Shown: one piece after another, positions 1 through 4,464 of the stretch
Numbering within the stretch: the stretch's first letter is position 1
How the letters are laid out: every line of letters starts with the position of its first letter
Source: CAYLMM01 sp964384825
Lineage (GTDB): Bacteria; Krumholzibacteriota; Krumholzibacteriia; LZORAL124-64-63
Reading direction: 5' to 3'
NCBI GenBank assembly: GCA_964384825.1
Contig: CAYLMM010000093.1
Span: 1 to 6,197, forward strand
Length of the DNA: 6,197 nucleotides
Position numbers and translations under genes: made by a program
The notes under the pieces: model-generated
Told to the model about the DNA's origin: nothing
Databases searched by the model: none
The model's input: only the letters and a program-made list of their open reading frames with translations

Positions 1-455
1 ACCTGGTTGATGTCGACCACCAGCTCGCGCGCAAGGCGGCGGGTGGCCGGGGCGGCGGGAACGGGTCGGCCGGCCGCGGCGGGCGCCGGAGCAGCCTCGG
101 CCGGCGCCGGGGCGGCGACCGGCGCGGGCGCCGGGGCCGCCGGCTCCTCCTCGGGGGGCAGTCCGGCCGGAGTCTCCTCGGCGGCCCGCGACGGCGGCGG
201 CACGGCCTCGGCGCCGGCCGCGCCGTCGTCGATCACCACGATCACCTGGCCGGTGTTCACCACGTCGCCCGCTTCGCCGGTCAACGAGACGATCTTCCCG
301 CCGCGCGGCGACGGGATGGCGACCGCGGCCTTGTCGGTCTCGACCTCGACCAGCGGAGCGTCCTCGGCCACCTCGTCGCCGACCGCGACGTGCCATTTCA
401 GGATCTCGCCCTCGTGGATCCCCTCGCCCAGGTCGGGCAGCTTGAATTCGAACAT
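1..455 (-). CDS. pdhC: 2-oxo acid (pyruvate) dehydrogenase E2, dihydrolipoyl acyltransferase, N-terminal part (partial)
   Basis: This is the E2 core subunit. It carries acyl groups on a swinging lipoyl arm and passes them to CoA to make acetyl-CoA. The window shows the first 151 residues; the catalytic domain lies beyond the left edge. Residues 1-77 form one lipoyl domain, beginning MFEFKLPDLGEGIHEGEI, with the lipoylated lysine in ETDKA at K42. Residues about 78-134 are a flexible Ala/Pro/Glu-rich linker. From about residue 136 (PATRRLARELVVDINQ) the peripheral subunit-binding domain that holds E1 and E3 begins. The ATG start is supported by AGGAGGA five bases upstream, which overlaps the pdhB stop codon. 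The gene follows pdhB by 10 bases, so the E1-E2 order is that of a standard operon. The substrate cannot be read from this fragment; pyruvate is inferred from the E1 partners. A branched-chain or mixed 2-oxo acid complex is the alternative. Confidence 0.93.
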   Translation of the reverse strand, partial: MFEFKLPDLGEGIHEGEILKWHVAVGDEVAEDAPLVEVETDKAAVAIPSPRGGKIVSLTGEAGDVVNTGQVIVVIDDGAAGAEAVPPPSRAAEETPAGLPPEEEPAAPAPAPVAAPAPAEAAPAPAAAGRPVPAAPATRRLARELVVDINQ

Positions 456-465
456 CCCGCTCCTC

Positions 466-1446
466 CTAGAAATCGAGGGTCTCGACGATCCCGCGCTTCA
501 CGCGCCCGACCGTCGGCATGTAATCGAGCTCGCGGCCGAAATAGGGCGTCGGCACGTCGAAGCCGGTCACGCGCTTGACCGGGGCCTCGAGATGCAGCAG
601 CGCCCTGTCGTTCAGCCTGGCGATGATCTCCGACGCGGCGCCGAAGGAATAGGGCGCCTCCTGCACGACCACGCAGCGGCCTGTCTTGCGCACCGATTCG
701 ATGATCGCCGCGCTGTCCATCGGCGCGATGGTCAGCAGGTCGATCAGCTCGACCGACACGTCCCGCTCGGCCTTCAGGGCCTCGACCGCCTGCATCGTGG
801 TGCGCATCATCGCCCCCCACGAGACGACCGTCACGTCCGAGCCCTCGGTCACGACCTGCGCCTTGCCGATCTCCATCACCTCTTCGGCCTCGGGCACCTC
901 CTCGCGGAAGGCGCGGTAGGAACGCTTGGGCTCCATGAAGATCACCGGGTCGGGATCGCGGATCGCGGCCAGCATCAGGGCCCGGGCGTTGCGCGGACCC
1001 GAGGGGATGACCGTCTTGAGGCCCGGCAGGTGGGCGTAGGTCGCCTCGCGGCTCTCGGAATGATGTTCCAGCGCGCGGATGCCGCCGCCGTAGGGCATGC
1101 GCATCACCAGCGGCACGGTGAACTGCCCCTGGGTGCGGGCGCGCAGCCGCGAGGCGTGGCCCTCGATCTGCGGGATGATCAGGTACGAGAAGCCCGAGAA
1201 CTGCAGTTCGCCGACGGGCTTCATCCCCGCGATCGCCATGCCGACCGACACGCCGGCGATCGCCGACTCGGCCAGCGGCGAGTCCATCACCCGGTCCTCG
1301 CCGAACTTGTCGATCAGGCCGTCGGTGACGCGGAAGACGCCGCCGTCGACGCCGATGTCCTCGCCCAGCAGCACCACCGTCTCGTCCTTCTCCATCTCCT
1401 GGGCCAGGGCCAGGTTGATCGCCTGGACCATGTTCAGCTTAGGCAT
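466..1446 (-). CDS. pdhB: Pyruvate dehydrogenase E1 component, beta subunit
   Basis: This is the beta chain of the alpha2-beta2 thiamine-diphosphate E1 enzyme, which decarboxylates the 2-oxo acid and reductively acylates the E2 lipoyl group. It is 326 residues, the usual family length of about 325. Visible landmarks are LLGEDIGVDGGVFRVTDGL (E29 in GED), MDSPLAESAIAG with E60 in the position of the glutamate that activates the cofactor aminopyrimidine, and EHHSES (H128/H129) matching the active-site histidine of the Geobacillus beta chain. The C-terminal half has the transketolase C-terminal domain, including TGRCVVVQEAPYSFG. The ATG start has AAGGAGG six bases upstream, inside the end of pdhA. 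It overlaps pdhA by 8 bases, which suggests translational coupling and equal subunit yields. The tail LEAPVKRVTGFDVPTPYFGREL also resembles Thermus-type and branched-chain beta chains, so pyruvate is the likely but not proven substrate. Confidence 0.95.
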   Translation of the reverse strand: MPKLNMVQAINLALAQEMEKDETVVLLGEDIGVDGGVFRVTDGLIDKFGEDRVMDSPLAESAIAGVSVGMAIAGMKPVGELQFSGFSYLIIPQIEGHASRLRARTQGQFTVPLVMRMPYGGGIRALEHHSESREATYAHLPGLKTVIPSGPRNARALMLAAIRDPDPVIFMEPKRSYRAFREEVPEAEEVMEIGKAQVVTEGSDVTVVSWGAMMRTTMQAVEALKAERDVSVELIDLLTIAPMDSAAIIESVRKTGRCVVVQEAPYSFGAASEIIARLNDRALLHLEAPVKRVTGFDVPTPYFGRELDYMPTVGRVKRGIVETLDF

Positions 1447-2530
1447 CGCCGGCCTCCTTCCGCATCTCGGCCAGGAAGGTCTCGCGCTGTTCCTCGATGA
1501 TATCGTGCTTCGTGCCGAAGACGTGGTCGAAGGGCGCGTCGGGCGGGAATTCGCCGGCCTCCTCGAAGGCCTTCACTTCGGCGTCCATCTTCTCCTTCAG
1601 CTCGGCCCGCAGCGCCTCTTCCTGCTTCTCGCTCCAGTACTTGCGGCCCTCGAGATAGCGCCGGAACCGCGGCAGCGGATCGCGCTTCCACCAGACCTGC
1701 TCCTCCTCCTCGGTGCGGTACTTGGTGGGATCGTCGGCGGTGGTGTGCATCATCAGGCGGTAGGTGACCGCCTCGATCAGGGTCGGGCCCTCGCCGGCGC
1801 GGGCGCGTTCCAGCGCTTCCGCGGTCGCGGCGTACATCGCCAGCACGTCGTTGCCGTCGACCTGGACGCCGGGCATCTCGTAGGCCAGGGCCTTCTGGGC
1901 GATGGTTTTGCTGCGGGTCTGCTTCGAGCGCGGCACCGAGATCGCCCACTGGTTGTTCTGGACGATGAACACCACCGGCGCCCTGCAGACCGAGGCGAAG
2001 TTCAGCGCCTCGTGGAAGTCGCCCTCGCTGGTGGCGCCGTCGCCCATGAAGCAGATCGCGGCCGAGTCCTCGCCCTTCAGCGTCGCGGCGCGGGCCAGGC
2101 CGACCGCGTGCAGGGCCTGGGCGCCGACGATCACCGAGACCGGCAGGTTGCGTCCGTGGCCGTCGGGATTCGTGTTGCCCTCTTCGAAGCCGTTGTAGTA
2201 GTGGAGCTGGCGGGTGAAGGACTCGCCGCGCATCAGCCGCGCCCCGTGCTCGCGGAAGGCGCCCACGAACCAGTCGTCCTCGCGGGCGGCGAACATCGGC
2301 GCGATGTGGGCGGCCTCCTGGCCGGTGCTCGGCCCGAAGGTGCCGATCCGGCCCTGGCGCTGCAGCTTCAGCATGCGCTCGTCGGTCAGCCGGGCCCAGA
2401 CCATGTGCCGGTAAAGCTCGAGCAGTTCGGCCTTCTTCAGCTTCGGCTCGAGTTCCTTGTCGAGGTTCCCGTTCTCGTCCAGGATCTGGAGGTGGGGAAC
2501 GCTGTAGCTGGCTATTTCCGTTCTCGGCAT
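1439..2530 (-). CDS. pdhA: Pyruvate dehydrogenase E1 component, alpha subunit
   Basis: This is the alpha chain of the same E1 enzyme and supplies most thiamine-diphosphate and Mg contacts. It is 363 residues from the chosen ATG (MPRTEIASYSVPHLQ), a normal length. The cofactor motif is complete: GDGATSEGDFHEALN begins at residue 163 and ends in QNNQ with N192/N193. FGPSTGQEAAH (residues 65-75) and the active-site loop HTTADDPTKYR (262-272) match the pyruvate-dehydrogenase type; from memory, branched-chain enzymes often have HSTSDD there. The ATG at 2530 is preferred because AAAGGA lies eight bases upstream and homologues begin near here. The frame stays open to an ATG at 2650, but that would add 40 Arg/Pro-rich residues without a Shine-Dalgarno. 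It is the first gene of the visible operon and is transcribed away from ferritin. The stop overlaps the pdhB start (ATGCCTAA). Confidence 0.95.
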   Translation of the reverse strand: MPRTEIASYSVPHLQILDENGNLDKELEPKLKKAELLELYRHMVWARLTDERMLKLQRQGRIGTFGPSTGQEAAHIAPMFAAREDDWFVGAFREHGARLMRGESFTRQLHYYNGFEEGNTNPDGHGRNLPVSVIVGAQALHAVGLARAATLKGEDSAAICFMGDGATSEGDFHEALNFASVCRAPVVFIVQNNQWAISVPRSKQTRSKTIAQKALAYEMPGVQVDGNDVLAMYAATAEALERARAGEGPTLIEAVTYRLMMHTTADDPTKYRTEEEEQVWWKRDPLPRFRRYLEGRKYWSEKQEEALRAELKEKMDAEVKAFEEAGEFPPDAPFDHVFGTKHDIIEEQRETFLAEMRKEAGDA

Positions 2531-2538
2531 CAGGGATG

Positions 2539-2544
2539 TCCTTT
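2539..2544 (-). promoter_or_regulatory. Ribosome binding site fixing the pdhA start
   Basis: Read on the minus strand, AAAGGA ends eight bases before the ATG at 2530. No comparable site precedes the in-frame ATG at 2650, so this site decides the shorter start. It is separated by only two bases from the 16-bp palindrome at 2547-2562. Confidence 0.7.
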
Positions 2545-2546
2545 CC

Positions 2547-2562
2547 GCGCCCCGCGGGGCGC
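2547..2562. repeat. Perfect 16-bp palindrome in the pdhA leader
   Basis: GCGCCCCGCGGGGCGC reads identically on both strands. In the pdhA transcript it would fold as a GC-only stem of six pairs with a four-base CGCG loop, ending two bases before the Shine-Dalgarno. That position suits either an operator for a dimeric repressor just inside the transcribed region or a structure affecting ribosome loading. No T-run follows it, so it is not an intrinsic terminator. In DNA this GC-rich a palindrome of this length could still arise by chance; the role is inference. Confidence 0.55.
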
Positions 2563-2572
2563 ATCTCGATGT

Positions 2573-2620
2573 CGGCGGCCGGGCTTGCGCGCCTTTGCCG
2601 GGACCCTGGCCGGGCCGCCG
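2573..2620. repeat. Long-range 8-bp inverted repeat in the pdhA leader
   Basis: CGGCGGCC (2573-2580) and GGCCGCCG (2613-2620) are perfect inverted copies separated by 32 bases. Both lie in the predicted untranslated leader of pdhA, between the -10 candidate and the 16-bp palindrome. They could make the leader strongly folded. Given the base composition, significance is modest. Confidence 0.3.
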
Positions 2621-2648
2621 GCGACGCTCCGGCCGGAACTTCGGGCCC

Positions 2649-2677
2649 ATTATCGTTGAAAACGGATTTCATCGCCA
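2649..2677 (-). promoter_or_regulatory. Candidate sigma-70-type promoter for the pdh operon
   Basis: On the minus strand GATAAT (2649-2654, five of six consensus bases) is preceded at 17 bases by TGGCGA (2672-2677, three of six). It lies in the AT-richer half of the pdhA-ferritin spacer and would start RNA near 2642, leaving a leader of about 112 bases. A TTGACG at 2697-2702 on the same strand is a better -35 match but has no good -10 at proper distance. Only the -10 element is persuasive. Confidence 0.35.
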
Positions 2678-2721
2678 CGTATTGTCGGGTTTTGGCCGTC
2701 AACTCACGCCGAATCAACGTT

Positions 2722-2750
2722 TTGACTGGCGAAAGGGACTTTGCTGGATT
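2722..2750 (+). promoter_or_regulatory. Candidate promoter for the ferritin gene
   Basis: TTGACT (2722-2727) is followed after 17 bases by TGGATT (2745-2750), with TG at 2742-2743 giving an extended -10 arrangement. Transcription would begin near 2757, giving a leader of about 55 bases before the GTG start. The 8-bp palindrome GATTAATC (2747-2754) overlaps the -10 and could be half of an operator. I see no recognisable Fur or Irr box. Confidence 0.45.
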
Positions 2751-2758
2751 AATCTGCC

Positions 2759-2776
2759 CGGACGGGATGCGGTCCG
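2759..2776 (+). repeat. Small inverted repeat in the ferritin leader
   Basis: CGGAC (2759-2763) pairs with GTCCG (2772-2776) around an eight-base loop. It sits at the predicted 5' end of the ferritin mRNA, where a hairpin could stabilise the transcript or affect translation. Five pairs is weak evidence by itself. Confidence 0.25.
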
Positions 2777-2800
2777 CCGCAAATGGACAATCAAAAATAA

Positions 2801-2806
2801 AAGGAG
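2801..2806 (+). promoter_or_regulatory. Ribosome binding site fixing the ferritin GTG start
   Basis: AAGGAG lies six bases before GTG at 2813, an ideal spacing. No in-frame ATG occurs upstream close enough to compete, and the next one, Met6, would remove the start of helix A. The GTG is therefore taken as the initiation codon. Confidence 0.8.
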
Positions 2807-2812
2807 CCTGAA

Positions 2813-3325
2813 GTGATCAGCGAAAAGATGCAGGGCGCCCTGAACGACCAGATCCAGGCCGAGCTCTTCTCGGGCTATCTCTACCTCGCGATGGCCGCCT
2901 GGAGCGACGAGAAGAACCTCGAGGGCTGCGCCAACTGGATGCGGCAGCAGGCCAACGAGGAACTCTTCCACGCCATGAAGCTCTTCGATTACGTCTCGAT
3001 GGCGGGCGGCCGCGTGGTGCTGCAGGCCGTCGAGGCCCCGCAGAAGGACTGGGATTCGCCGCTGGCGATGTTCCAGGCCTCGCTCGACCACGAGCAGCTG
3101 ATGACCCGGCGCATCAACGATCTGGCCAGCCTGGCGATCGAGGAGAAGGACCACGCCACCGGCACGATGCTGCAGTGGTTCATCACCGAGCAGGTCGAGG
3201 AGGAGTCGTCGGTCGACGCCATCCTGCAGAAGCTGATCCTGACCAAGGACAGCGGCGCGGGCCTGTTCATGATCGACCGCGAGCTGATGGCCCGCCCGGC
3301 GCCGACGCCGCCGGCGGACGAGTAG
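2813..3325 (+). CDS. ftnA: Non-haem ferritin, iron-storage protein
   Basis: This is a bacterial ferritin of 170 residues, expected to form a hollow 24-subunit cytoplasmic shell that oxidises Fe(II) and stores it as mineral. It aligns from end to end with E. coli FtnA as I remember it. The ferroxidase residues are in the same numbered positions: E17, E50, H53, E94 and Q127, with E49, E126 and E130 for the third iron site and Y24 nearby. Motifs are ANEELFHAMKLFDY (residues 47-60) and LQWFITEQVEEE (120-131). No haem-ligand methionine arrangement of bacterioferritin is apparent. The short tail RPAPTPPADE is Pro-rich and probably disordered. Translation starts at GTG behind AAGGAG. The gene is divergent from pdhA and convergent with the small membrane protein gene, so it is probably monocistronic. 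Iron-dependent control is expected for the family, but no known box was seen. Confidence 0.95.
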   Translation: MISEKMQGALNDQIQAELFSGYLYLAMAAWSDEKNLEGCANWMRQQANEELFHAMKLFDYVSMAGGRVVLQAVEAPQKDWDSPLAMFQASLDHEQLMTRRINDLASLAIEEKDHATGTMLQWFITEQVEEESSVDAILQKLILTKDSGAGLFMIDRELMARPAPTPPADE

Positions 3326-3358
3326 CGGCCGGCCCGCCCGGATCGACCGCGAACGAAA

Positions 3359-3390
3359 GACGGCCGGACGGTTTGCTCCGTCCGGCCGTC
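3359..3390. terminator. Shared bidirectional intrinsic terminator
   Basis: GACGGCCGGACGG (3359-3371) and its perfect inverse (3378-3390) form a 13-pair stem with a six-base loop TTTGCT. It lies 33 bases after the ferritin stop and 65 bases after the stop of the convergent membrane-protein gene. The plus-strand tail is GGTTTGGATTT and the minus-strand tail is TTTCGTTC. Neither is a pure U-run, but GC-rich genomes often have weak tails. Placement between two convergent genes supports use in both directions. Confidence 0.8.
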
Positions 3391-3455
3391 GGTTTGGATT
3401 TCACCTGTCATATCGGATCACCGTTCGGGACGGAAGGTCCGACCGCCACGAAAAA

Positions 3456-3683
3456 TCAATCCGCCGTTGATCGGCTTCGGACGCGCTTGCGGCGCATGAA
3501 CAACAACGGCAGAAAAACCAGCAGAGCCGAAAGATACCAAGGCTGATGCTCCAGGACCGAGAAAGCGAGCGATACGCCCACTCCGATTCCCAGACCGGTC
3601 GTCATCGGGTCCTTTTTATGAAACAGATGACCGATGCCTGCACCGATCACGCAAAAAAGCAGATAAGCCAGCGATTCCGTCAT
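3456..3683 (-). CDS. Small three-helix membrane protein, function unknown
   Basis: This 75-residue protein is not one I recognise. It begins MTESLAYLLFCVIGAGIGHLF and has three likely membrane helices: about 5-21, 28-44 and 49-63. The middle one is glycine-rich (TGLGIGVGVSLAFS), a pattern that favours tight helix packing. Lysines in the first loop (HKKDP) and the basic tail RRKRVRSR (64-71) predict, by the positive-inside rule, an outside N-terminus and a cytoplasmic C-terminus. The ATG at 3683 is chosen because GAGGTG ends six bases upstream. A GTG nine bases earlier lies inside that Shine-Dalgarno and has no good site of its own. The gene's base composition is less GC-rich than its neighbours. 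It stands alone, convergent with ferritin and divergent from the CBS gene. The clean start, hydrophobic pattern and shared terminator support a real gene; there is no basis to assign a function. Confidence 0.68.
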   Translation of the reverse strand: MTESLAYLLFCVIGAGIGHLFHKKDPMTTGLGIGVGVSLAFSVLEHQPWYLSALLVFLPLLFMRRKRVRSRSTAD

Positions 3684-3900
3684 TTCCTTCACCTCGCAGC
3701 ATTGAGTTCCAGTTATGCATCAATGAAGAAATCAGCAAATCGAGATATATATTCAACAGCCCCCTTAACCATACCCTACCGGTCCGAAAATCTTAATGTC
3801 GAAATCGCAGAACTCCCCCCTCTCGCGGATCCCGACCGTCCTGATTATCCTGCCCTGGAGTCCGAGACCCCGGTCTTCCAACGAGGAGGGGCAGAAGACC
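3684..3900. other. AT-richer divergent spacer between membrane protein and CBS genes
   Basis: This 217-base stretch separates divergent genes and should hold promoters for both. The line 3721-3780 has 24 G/C in 60 bases (40%), far below the coding regions. TATATATT (3746-3753) is the most promoter-like element, but no good -35 hexamer is found at 16-18 bases on either strand. The frame of the CBS gene stays open back to an ATG at 3796, yet those 35 codons show no family resemblance. A short palindrome-like AGACCCCGGTCT occurs at about 3864-3875. No further gene or RNA is recognised. Confidence 0.5.
3690..3695 (-). promoter_or_regulatory. Ribosome binding site fixing the membrane protein start
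   Basis: On the minus strand GAGGTG lies six bases before ATG at 3683. The longer alternative start, GTG at 3690-3692, overlaps this site and is preceded only by a weak GCGAG, so the 75-residue form is preferred over 78 residues. Confidence 0.65.
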
Positions 3901-4341
3901 ATGACCACCATCGCCGACATCCTGAAGGGCAAGGGAGCGAACATCCATTCCGTGGCGCCCGACGCCACCGTCTACGACGCGGTCAGCGGGATGGTCGAGC
4001 ACAACGTGGGCTCGCTGCTGGTGATCGACCAGGGCGCGGTCGTCGGGATCGTCACCGAGCGCGACTACCTGCGGAAGGTCATCCTCGAGGGCCGTTCCTC
4101 GCGCGAGACCCCGGTGCGCGACATCATGTCCGGCCGGCTGGCCTTCGTGCGGCCCGACAACCCGGTCAGCGACGTGATGAGCATCATGACCGAGCAGCGT
4201 TGCCGCCATCTGCCGGTCTTCGACGGCGAAGAGCTGGCCGGGCTGGTCTCGATCGGCGACTGCGTCAAGCAGCTCAGCAGCGACCGCAAGGCGCGGCTGG
4301 AATTCCTGACCGACTACATCAACGACAAGTACCCCCGGTAG
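3901..4341 (+). CDS. Two-CBS-domain protein, probable adenine-nucleotide sensor
   Basis: This 146-residue cytoplasmic protein consists almost wholly of a tandem CBS pair (Bateman module), which in characterised families binds AMP, ATP, NAD or S-adenosylmethionine between the two repeats. CBS1 spans about residues 13-62, with VTERDYLRKVI, and CBS2 about 79-128, with RCRHLPVFDGEELAGLVSIGDCVK. The T-E-R-D and S-I-G-D stretches occupy the places where the ribose-phosphate-binding Asp/Thr/Ser usually lie. The linker GRSSRETPVRDIM is typical of stand-alone bacterial CBS proteins. The ATG at 3901 is chosen because homologues begin with an equivalent M..IADIL segment and AGGAGG lies at 3884-3889, though the 11-base spacing is long. 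An upstream ATG at 3796 would add 35 unrelated residues. There is no fused enzyme or channel, so its target is unknown. It could bind a partner enzyme in response to energy charge, but nothing here identifies which. Confidence 0.9.
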   Translation: MTTIADILKGKGANIHSVAPDATVYDAVSGMVEHNVGSLLVIDQGAVVGIVTERDYLRKVILEGRSSRETPVRDIMSGRLAFVRPDNPVSDVMSIMTEQRCRHLPVFDGEELAGLVSIGDCVKQLSSDRKARLEFLTDYINDKYPR

Positions 4342-4343
4342 GG

Positions 4344-4360
4344 GACGCGGGAATCGCGTC
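4344..4360 (+). terminator. Possible weak terminator hairpin after the CBS gene
   Basis: GACGCG (4344-4349) and CGCGTC (4355-4360) form a perfect six-pair stem with loop GGAAT, starting two bases after the CBS stop. No T-run follows directly. A second GC-rich fold (GCGGC 4365-4369 with GCCGC 4383-4387) ends just before TTT at 4388-4390. Either or both could reduce read-through into the next gene. The lack of a clear U-tract keeps confidence low. Confidence 0.3.
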
Positions 4361-4396
4361 GTGCGCGGCGGACCGCCGGCCGGCCGCTTTCCCCGA

Positions 4397-4426
4397 TTGA
4401 CGCCGGACGGGCCCGAAGCTTAGTTT
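4397..4426 (+). promoter_or_regulatory. Candidate promoter for the homoaconitase-like gene
   Basis: TTGACG (4397-4402, five of six consensus bases) is followed after 18 bases by TAGTTT (4421-4426, three of six). RNA would start near 4434, about 30 bases before the ATG at 4465. A promoter here would make the gene independent of the CBS gene 123 bases upstream. The -10 is weak. Confidence 0.4.
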
Positions 4427-4430
4427 CGGG
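4412..4430. repeat. Inverted repeat overlapping the candidate -10 of the homoaconitase-like gene
   Basis: CCCGAA (4412-4417) and TTCGGG (4425-4430) are perfect inverted arms around a seven-base centre, GCTTAGT. The right arm covers part of the proposed -10. A dyad at this position could be an operator for a repressor. It is too far from any upstream stop, and lacks a following T-run, for a convincing terminator. The role is inference. Confidence 0.35.
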
Positions 4431-4464
4431 GGAGGTTTTCACCCTTCACCGGAGAGGGAGCGTC

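Noticed and set aside
60..220. Repetitive GCCGGCGCC-like sequence near the left edge as a DNA repeat array
   Set aside because: It encodes the Ala/Pro-rich linker of E2. The apparent repetition follows from the protein composition, with no fixed repeat unit.
7..1500. Long plus-strand open frame (497 codons) opposite pdhB and pdhC
   Set aside because: It is antisense to two genes with clear catalytic motifs. Its translation is rich in Ala, Arg, His and Asp, as expected from a GC-rich complement, with no domain pattern.
2531..2650. 40-residue N-terminal extension of pdhA from the ATG at 2650
   Set aside because: It has no Shine-Dalgarno, an Arg/Pro-rich sequence not seen in E1-alpha proteins, and an ATG lying next to the likely -10 element. 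The start at 2530 is better supported.
1097..2659. Plus-strand open frame (520 codons) opposite pdhA and pdhB
   Set aside because: It is a mirror of the E1-alpha gene in GC-rich DNA, with no family resemblance and no ribosome binding site seen.
1434..2717. Second minus-strand frame (427 codons) over pdhA
   Set aside because: It occupies the same strand as pdhA but another frame, with Arg/Gly/Ala-rich low-complexity translation. The real frame carries the thiamine-diphosphate motif.
2536..2811. Plus-strand open frame (91 codons) in the pdhA-ferritin spacer
   Set aside because: It covers the promoter region of both genes, has no recognisable domain and would end just before the ferritin start. 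It is more likely untranslated control DNA.
2714..3411. Minus-strand open frames over ferritin
   Set aside because: They are antisense to a ferritin with all ferroxidase residues intact.
3684..3692. GTG start adding three residues to the small membrane protein
   Set aside because: The GTG lies inside the GAGGTG ribosome binding site that is ideally spaced for the ATG at 3683.
3796..3900. 35-residue N-terminal extension of the CBS protein
   Set aside because: The family begins at the equivalent of residue 36 (ATG 3901), which has AGGAGG upstream. The hydrophobic stretch TVLIILPW is short and followed by prolines, so it is not a convincing signal peptide.
3546..4400. Plus-strand open frame (284 codons) across the spacer and CBS gene
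   Set aside because: It runs antisense to the small membrane gene and then out of frame over the CBS gene, and its translation becomes Arg/Gly-rich.
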